A stretch of 9,881 bases of DNA from Nitrosopumilales archaeon. GTDB taxonomy: Archaea > Thermoproteota > Nitrososphaeria > Nitrososphaerales > Nitrosopumilaceae. The DNA is taken from the NCBI GenBank assembly GCA_016176745.1, contig JACOWO010000130.1, positions 1-9,881 on the forward strand. The letters are read 5' to 3'. The notes beneath the pieces were generated by a model that saw only the letters and a program-made list of their open reading frames with translations, did not search any database and had not been told where the DNA came from. A program made the position numbers and the translations under genes. Shown here one piece after another: positions 6,342-9,881 of the stretch. Position 1 is the stretch's first letter. Each line of letters opens with the position of its first letter.

Positions 6342-7499
6342 TCAGAAAAAGTCTGCAATTGTTTTTTGCTTGATCAGCTTTAGCATGTTTCCTTTTGAGA
6401 GCCACTCGGTTTTGCTAATGCTCATGTTTTTGCATGCAAAATCAATCGCATCGTCAAAACTTGATGCAACATATGGTTTTTGTTTCATTGTAGCTCGCAC
6501 ACCTTCTCTAACCTGCCACACGCCAACTGGAACTGCATATTCTGGCCTTATTTCGCGCAATACCAAGACTGCGCCTTGTGTCTGATTTTTTACAAAATAT
6601 TCGGCAATAGCCAGTTTTGCTGCAAAATAGGCACCTGCAATGGCTGGCGGGTGATCAATTCCCCGCGCATCTTCAAAGTCATTGCCAAACCCAACCGCAT
6701 CACCGTCATGCCATGCCTCTTGCATTTCAAACATCCATCTGTGCGGAAAAATTACCACAGAGTACAGGTTGTCAAGATGCTCAAAACAAAATACTTGGCA
6801 AGCGTCTGTTAGCGAAAAATCAAGAATCTCTGAGACAAGTGATTTTGAGATAATGTCATCAGTTGCCGTAATGCTCCATCGTGTTGGCACAAGTTTTCGT
6901 TTTTTTCCAAACATCCCAATGCTGAAGCATTTTTGGATTTTTGAAATCTCGATTCCACGATTGTATAGTGCAAGTACTGCATCTTCTGCCTTGAGGTCTC
7001 TGTCATAGTAAGCCTTTTGGATAAATCTATCAGAAGACGAGCTAGAAAACTTGGAATTTTTTATCTCACCAATTGGTCCAAACGGCGCACTCTCACCGTC
7101 AATTGAGGTCACAGGAATCGTGTTTTTGTGAAATTCAATATCTGATTCAATTGGACGCGATGACATGGCGACTTCCTGCAGATCCTCGATATATCTTCCC
7201 TGAGGGTCAGCTACAGACATTTTTTTAATTCCACGAATAAGGTTTAGACGAAAATTTACTATTTCTTCTAGAGTTTTTCCAGACCACTTTTCAGGAATAT
7301 CAAGCAGACTAGTATCTCCATGAATTGGTGGCACCATTGGGCCGATGAATACCTTTGGATAGTTATAAGATCCTACAAAGACAGATGGGGGACTAGAACC
7401 GCTTACCGCATTAGAAGAAAACAGATTTGCATATCTTGACAGATACTCTTTCCAGTTTGATTCTATTGATTCACGGATTTCACGCGCAGTACGAGTCAT
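6342..7499 (-). CDS. nreA: NreA-family archaeal DNA repair protein with C-terminal PIP box
   Basis: This 385-residue protein matches the archaeal Nre family (DUF650/DUF651), linked to DNA-damage resistance and PCNA binding. Recognisable segments are VFVGSYNYPKVFIGPM (40-55), the DLQEVAMSSRPIE stretch (106-118), and a C-terminal region with GAYFAAKLAIAEYF and LREIRPEYAVPVGVWQVREG. The extreme C-terminus QKTIADFF (378-385) is a perfect PIP box. Nre proteins I recall often begin with a cysteine cluster resembling a zinc site; this N-terminus (1-40) contains no cysteine, so that module appears lost or replaced by a short helical, Ser-rich lead. ATG 7499 fits a TATA-like element about 25 bases upstream. 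The biochemical activity of the family is not firmly established. A second PIP-box protein, the Y-family polymerase, lies one gene away. Confidence 0.88.
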   Translation of the reverse strand: MTRTAREIRESIESNWKEYLSRYANLFSSNAVSGSSPPSVFVGSYNYPKVFIGPMVPPIHGDTSLLDIPEKWSGKTLEEIVNFRLNLIRGIKKMSVADPQGRYIEDLQEVAMSSRPIESDIEFHKNTIPVTSIDGESAPFGPIGEIKNSKFSSSSSDRFIQKAYYDRDLKAEDAVLALYNRGIEISKIQKCFSIGMFGKKRKLVPTRWSITATDDIISKSLVSEILDFSLTDACQVFCFEHLDNLYSVVIFPHRWMFEMQEAWHDGDAVGFGNDFEDARGIDHPPAIAGAYFAAKLAIAEYFVKNQTQGAVLVLREIRPEYAVPVGVWQVREGVRATMKQKPYVASSFDDAIDFACKNMSISKTEWLSKGNMLKLIKQKTIADFF

Positions 7500-7517
7500 G
7501 AGATGATAAGGGATTCA

Positions 7518-7529
7518 TTTTCTATTAAC
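7518..7529 (-). promoter_or_regulatory. TATA-like element of nreA
   Basis: The minus strand reads gttaatagaaaa, centred about 25 bases from the ATG at 7499, consistent with leaderless transcription. It is weaker than the other TATA boxes in the window. Confidence 0.4.
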
Positions 7530-7570
7530 TTGACTGAAAACAAAGATTGACTGTGTGTCAATACGAGATG

Positions 7571-7578
7571 TTTAAAAT
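7571..7578 (+). promoter_or_regulatory. TATA box of the BtuF-like gene
   Basis: The element tttaaaat is centred at about 7574.5. A start site 26 bases downstream falls on the ATG at 7600, not on the upstream ATG at 7591, and so decides the start codon. Confidence 0.6.
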
Positions 7579-7599
7579 CGAAAAACAATAATGAAAAGT

Positions 7600-8520
7600 A
7601 TGACAATTGAAAGAATAGTGTCTTTTCTTCCCAGTGCGACAGAGCTACTTTATGAGCTTGGGGTAAAAGACAGAATTTTTGGCGTAACTCATGAGTGCCT
7701 ATATCCAGAAGACGCAAAGTCAAAGCCTCGCGTGATAACATCAGTTTTGAATCCAGATGTTCTCAACAGCAAAGAAATTGATGATAAAATCATAGAGCTG
7801 ATGCGAAATGGCCAAGATATTTTCATGCTTGATGAAAAAAATCTCGTAAAGGCAATGCCTGATCTTATAGTATCTCAGGAAATTTGCGAAGTGTGCTCTG
7901 CATATACCAATCAGGTAAACAAGGCACTAAGTATTCTTGATAAAAAACCTGAAGTCCACACGTTAAACCCAAGTGATCTACAAGGTATTCTTTCTAGTAT
8001 TGATGAGCTTGCAAAAAAGGTTGGAAGAGAAGAGCAAGGCATAGTCTTGCGCAAATCACTTGAAAAAAGAATAGAGTACATCAAATCCAAGAAATTTGAA
8101 AAAAGGCCACGAGTTTTATGCATAGAGTGGGTTGAACCATTTTTTACTTCAGGTCATTGGATTCCAGAAATGGTAGAGATTGCAGGAGGAAAAAATATGA
8201 TTAGCATAAAGGGTGAAAAGTCAAGAAGAATGGCATTTGAGGAAGTTGAAAAAGCAAACCCCGAGATAATCATCATGATGCCGTGTGGTTTTGATACAGC
8301 CCGAACCATTTCAGAATACAAAAATGTTCTTGGAAATAACGATCAGTGGAAAAAATTAGATGCTGTAAAGTCAAACAACGTTTACGCCGTAGATGCAAAC
8401 TCGTATTTTAGCAAGCCAAGCATTAGAACAATAACAGGTCTTGAGATTTTAGCAAAAATAATTCATCCGCAAATGTTTGGCGAGCTTGACATTCCTCAAA
8501 ATTCATTTAAACAAATCTAG
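7600..8520 (+). CDS. BtuF-like (COG0614) binding protein without signal peptide
   Basis: Counting from the ATG at 7600 gives 306 residues with the helical-backbone substrate-binding fold used for vitamin B12 and iron chelates. IVSFLPSATELLYELG (6-21) is the typical opening and is followed by GVTHECLYP (28-36). SQEICEVC (92-99) and the second-lobe motif MPDLIVSQE/NPEIIIMMPCG support the assignment. No signal peptide, lipobox or membrane anchor is present, and no ABC permease or ATPase gene is adjacent, so it is probably cytoplasmic. Signal-less relatives sharing the HEC and CEVC motifs are widespread and usually annotated as cobalamin-binding proteins; the actual ligand is unproven. An ATG at 7591 would add three residues, but the TATA spacing favours 7600. 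The stop interlocks with the converging membrane-protein gene in CTAG at 8517-8520. Confidence 0.82.
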   Translation: MTIERIVSFLPSATELLYELGVKDRIFGVTHECLYPEDAKSKPRVITSVLNPDVLNSKEIDDKIIELMRNGQDIFMLDEKNLVKAMPDLIVSQEICEVCSAYTNQVNKALSILDKKPEVHTLNPSDLQGILSSIDELAKKVGREEQGIVLRKSLEKRIEYIKSKKFEKRPRVLCIEWVEPFFTSGHWIPEMVEIAGGKNMISIKGEKSRRMAFEEVEKANPEIIIMMPCGFDTARTISEYKNVLGNNDQWKKLDAVKSNNVYAVDANSYFSKPSIRTITGLEILAKIIHPQMFGELDIPQNSFKQI

Positions 8521-8996
8521 CTCTTAATTTTACATTCAAATGAAAGCGATTTTGTTGTAGTGTAATAGGTATAACCCAGAATAGCTAACGCACCAAGTCG
8601 TAGCGGTATTTCATAATTTGATAAAAACGCAGTTGCGATTCCCCCTATAGTACCAAATGTTGAGATTATTGCAAAACCTATTGGTCCGCAGCTGCATGCG
8701 CCTGCTGAGGCACCAACAATAGAGCCAAACAAGCCGCCGCCCATTTTTCTTGCCTGGTTTCCTAGTATCTTGATTCTATACACATTCATTGTAATTACAA
8801 TGCCAGACAAGACAGATACTGCAACTATCAAGGAAAATCCAAGTATTCTGTCTGATGGGACATCCATGACAAGATATGGTTTTAGAAAAATATACTCTGA
8901 GACAATTGAAAGCGGAACAAACAGCCCAATCGATATTATTACAGCTATGACAAGATATTTGTGATTTGAAAAAACCAGCTTTAGTGTTTGTACCAT
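8517..8996 (-). CDS. Small integral membrane protein with intramembrane Cys-x-Cys
   Basis: I cannot assign a function to this 159-residue protein. It has about four or five hydrophobic segments (roughly 13-36, 51-72, 88-125 possibly as two, 133-147). The notable part is the glycine/alanine-rich stretch GASAGACSCGPIGFAI (95-110), with Cys101 and Cys103 flanked by small residues in a membrane helix and followed by Gly-Pro. Such paired cysteines resemble metal-relay sites in small mercury and copper transport proteins, but the similarity is only at motif level. The cytoplasmic segment after the second helix is basic (RIKILGNQARK). The ATG at 8996 follows a clear TATA box 29 bases upstream, predicting a 3-base leader. 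It converges on the BtuF-like gene with a 4-base overlap. Confidence 0.78.
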   Translation of the reverse strand: MVQTLKLVFSNHKYLVIAVIISIGLFVPLSIVSEYIFLKPYLVMDVPSDRILGFSLIVAVSVLSGIVITMNVYRIKILGNQARKMGGGLFGSIVGASAGACSCGPIGFAIISTFGTIGGIATAFLSNYEIPLRLGALAILGYTYYTTTKSLSFECKIKS

Positions 8997-9020
8997 TCTA
9001 AAGCAATGAATTGATTACAC

Positions 9021-9030
9021 TCTTAAATAC
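9021..9030 (-). promoter_or_regulatory. TATA box of the Cys-x-Cys membrane protein gene
   Basis: The minus strand reads gtatttaaga, centred about 29 bases from the ATG at 8996, which implies a leader of about 3 bases. Confidence 0.55.
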
Positions 9031-9046
9031 TTAGTATGGTCTTGTG

Positions 9047-9220
9047 TTATTTTTTTCGTCTAAATATATTTGCAAATTTTTGTACTGCAGAATCAAGAGG
9101 ACATGATTCACCACTCACTTGCGAGTTGTGTTGGTGTTCATCAAATTTTTTCTTTGAATCAAATACGGTGTCGCATTTTTCGCAATAAATCTTTGATGTA
9201 TTTTTTGTGAATTTGTCCAT
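9047..9220 (-). CDS. 57-residue zinc-finger-like protein
   Basis: This small frame runs from ATG at 9220 to TAA at 9047-9049. It encodes YCEKCDTVFDSKKKFDEHQH at residues 12-31: a Cys-x2-Cys-x12-His pattern with the conserved aromatic spacing of a C2H2 finger. The usual second His at x3-x5 is missing; instead there is His-Gln-His (29-31), with Cys40 further on as a possible fourth ligand. The C-terminus is basic (IFRRKK), suiting nucleic-acid or protein binding. There is no signal peptide or membrane segment. A TATA-like element at 9238-9247 lies about 23 bases upstream of the start. It shares strand with the neighbouring small Cys/His protein, and the two are separated by 37 bases. The clean motif makes it a probable real gene despite its size. 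Confidence 0.72.
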   Translation of the reverse strand: MDKFTKNTSKIYCEKCDTVFDSKKKFDEHQHNSQVSGESCPLDSAVQKFANIFRRKK

Positions 9221-9237
9221 GCTATAAATTAGAATGT

Positions 9238-9247
9238 GGTATTAAAA
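9238..9247 (-). promoter_or_regulatory. TATA-like element of the 57-residue zinc-finger gene
   Basis: On the minus strand this reads tttttaatac, centred about 23 bases before the ATG at 9220, consistent with a near-leaderless mRNA. Its T-run could also help terminate transcription of the upstream small gene, which ends at 9258. Confidence 0.4.
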
Positions 9248-9257
9248 ACAATTTTGC

Positions 9258-9626
9258 TTATAGGTAATGAATCCTCACATGCATATTATGCACTACCTCA
9301 TATGGCGTAACATGCCCGCAGTGTGCACATGAAAACATTTGACCTGTCGGTTTTGGAGTTCGCTCTATTGGTTTTCCTGAAACAGATGTTATTGATATCG
9401 TGTTTCCCCTTGATATTACGACAAAGTTTCGTGATTCACCAATAGAATCCAAGAATTCTTTAATTGATGCTATTACCTTGTTTTGATCTATTGTTTCATT
9501 TTCATTGATTGGGGATAAGACAAATTCATGAAGCTTTAATGAAGGGACGACTCCTACCTGGTCTGATACATACACTACAAGCTCATTTTTTATGGCCTCA
9601 ACATCGCGGCAATCTATTATAATCAA
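9258..9626 (-). CDS. Small protein with C-terminal Cys/His (zinc-ribbon-like) cluster, function unknown
   Basis: I do not recognise this family. The body has an alpha/beta pattern (IIIDCRDVEAIKNELV, then a middle strand FVVISRGNTISITSV). The C-terminal 25 residues hold CAHCGHVTPYEVVHNMHVRIH, with Cys-x2-Cys followed by four further histidines, a likely zinc site. The start is uncertain. The frame is open to an ATG at 9710, but the first 25 or so residues from there look like translated AT-rich spacer. A TATA box at 9646-9656 predicts transcription start near 9626, where TTG (9632), GTG (9629) and TTG (9626) occur in frame. I list 9626, giving about 122 residues; GTG 9629 is equally possible. 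It is on the same strand as the 57-residue finger protein, 37 bases upstream of it. Confidence 0.66.
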   Translation of the reverse strand: MIIIDCRDVEAIKNELVVYVSDQVGVVPSLKLHEFVLSPINENETIDQNKVIASIKEFLDSIGESRNFVVISRGNTISITSVSGKPIERTPKPTGQMFSCAHCGHVTPYEVVHNMHVRIHYL

Positions 9627-9645
9627 CACCAAAACTGACTGCAGT

Positions 9646-9656
9646 CCATATTTTAG
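9646..9656 (-). promoter_or_regulatory. TATA box inside the longest possible frame of the Cys/His protein gene
   Basis: The minus strand reads ctaaaatatgg. A start site 26 bases downstream lies at about 9626, on a cluster of in-frame TTG/GTG/TTG codons. This argues that ATG 9710 is not the true start. Confidence 0.5.
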
Positions 9657-9700
9657 TCTTAGAATAAAATTCAAATTTTTCCTAAAATTTTTTTGAAAAG

Positions 9701-9708
9701 CTATATTC
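9701..9708 (+). promoter_or_regulatory. TATA box of the gene entering at the right edge
   Basis: The element ctatattc is centred at about 9704.5, and 26 bases downstream is the GTG at 9731. The spacing matches the other promoters in the window and favours GTG 9731 over ATG 9713. Confidence 0.5.
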
Positions 9709-9730
9709 ATGTATGATATTAACCATATTT

Positions 9731-9881
9731 GTGGCAGAATCAGAAACTTTTGGAGTTGAGCGCGGATATGGAGAAAAGGTAATAGAATGGCTCAACGGCG
9801 AGGCAAAAAAGCAGGAAAAAAAGTTTGAGGCAAGGCTATACGATTATGAGATCACGACGCAGAATTTTGGATCATTTGAGA
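9731..9881 (+). CDS. 5' part of an unidentified gene, cut by the window edge
   Basis: An open frame begins at GTG 9731 (or ATG 9713, six codons earlier) and runs to the end without a stop, giving 50 visible residues. The start reads MAESETFGVERGYGEKVIEW. It is hydrophilic and charged, with a Lys/Glu-rich helix (GEAKKQEKKFEARL) in the middle and no signal peptide. Too little is present to name a family. It diverges from the small Cys/His protein gene, with about 100 bases of shared promoter space if the internal start of that gene is right. Frame and composition resemble the coding regions elsewhere in the window, but only the N-terminus can be judged. Confidence 0.6.
   Translation, partial: MAESETFGVERGYGEKVIEWLNGEAKKQEKKFEARLYDYEITTQNFGSFE

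Noticed and set aside
6304..6405. 34-residue N-terminal extension of the archaeosortase-like protein overlapping nreA
   Set aside because: The extension is basic and hydrophilic, overlaps the NreA C-terminus, and lies upstream of a strong TATA box that places transcription start just before ATG 6303.
6480..7008. Several plus-strand open frames inside nreA
   Set aside because: They are antisense to a confidently identified gene, overlap each other in different frames, and give Cys/His/Ser-rich nonsense translations typical of reverse-strand reading.
7496..7741. Minus-strand open frame of 81 codons over the 5' end of the BtuF-like gene
   Set aside because: It lies antisense to the well-supported BtuF-like coding sequence and spans both promoters of the divergent pair. 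Its translation shows no domain-like pattern.
9627..9710. N-terminal extension of the Cys/His protein to ATG 9710
   Set aside because: It reads as translated AT-rich spacer, contains the likely TATA box, and would leave essentially no promoter space for the divergent gene. Kept only as an alternative start.
1..9881. CRISPR array, insertion sequence, integrated element or defence island
   Set aside because: No repeated spaced units, no transposase or integrase frames, no terminal inverted repeats, and uniform housekeeping-type gene content.

Overview
The window reads as chromosomal DNA of an ammonia-oxidising-type Thaumarchaeon (Nitrososphaerota, Nitrosopumilus/Nitrosarchaeum-like). The DNA is AT-rich and gene-dense, with archaeal TATA boxes about 26 bp upstream of start codons and almost no leaders. 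The gene set fits: an Alba chromatin protein, a PAC2-type proteasome assembly chaperone, an NreA repair protein, a Y-family polymerase with a PCNA-binding tail, an archaeosortase relative and an archaeal/actinobacterial-type inositol-phosphate synthase. This placement is inference from gene content and promoter style, since no rRNA is present.

Layout. 1-108: promoter of the first gene. 109-849 (+): nitrilase-superfamily amidohydrolase. 846-1943 (-): inositol-1-phosphate synthase. 1944-2070: divergent promoter region with a clean dyad. 2071-2790 (+): PAC2 chaperone ending in an HbYX-like tripeptide. 2815-3432 (+): LysE-type exporter. 3429-3929 (-): Alba with a long acidic, proline-rich N-terminal extension. 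3962-4216 (-): 84-residue protein of unknown function. 4280-5371 (+): Y-family DNA polymerase. 5368-6303 (-): archaeosortase-like membrane protein with Ser at the catalytic Cys position. 6342-7499 (-): NreA. 7600-8520 (+): BtuF-like binding protein without a signal peptide. 8517-8996 (-): small membrane protein with an intramembrane Cys-x-Cys. 9047-9220 (-): 57-residue zinc-finger-like protein. 9258 to about 9626 (-): small protein with a C-terminal Cys/His cluster. 9731-9881 (+): start of an unidentified gene. There is no gene-free stretch longer than about 130 bases, and I saw no tRNA, rRNA, CRISPR array, insertion sequence or long repeat.

How it works together. This is mostly housekeeping gene space rather than a mobile island. 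A genome-maintenance theme runs through the middle: Alba, the polymerase and NreA, the last two both ending in PCNA-interacting (PIP) boxes. A proteostasis element (PAC2) and several membrane or cofactor-handling proteins surround it. Nearly every gene appears to have its own TATA box placed so that transcription starts at or within a few bases of the start codon. All four convergent gene pairs overlap by exactly four bases with interlocked stop codons, leaving no intergenic space for terminators.

I found no convincing new multi-gene system. The points most worth following are the HbYX tail on PAC2, the extended and divergent Alba, the Cys-to-Ser archaeosortase, the NreA without an N-terminal cysteine cluster, and the four-for-four stop-codon interlock.
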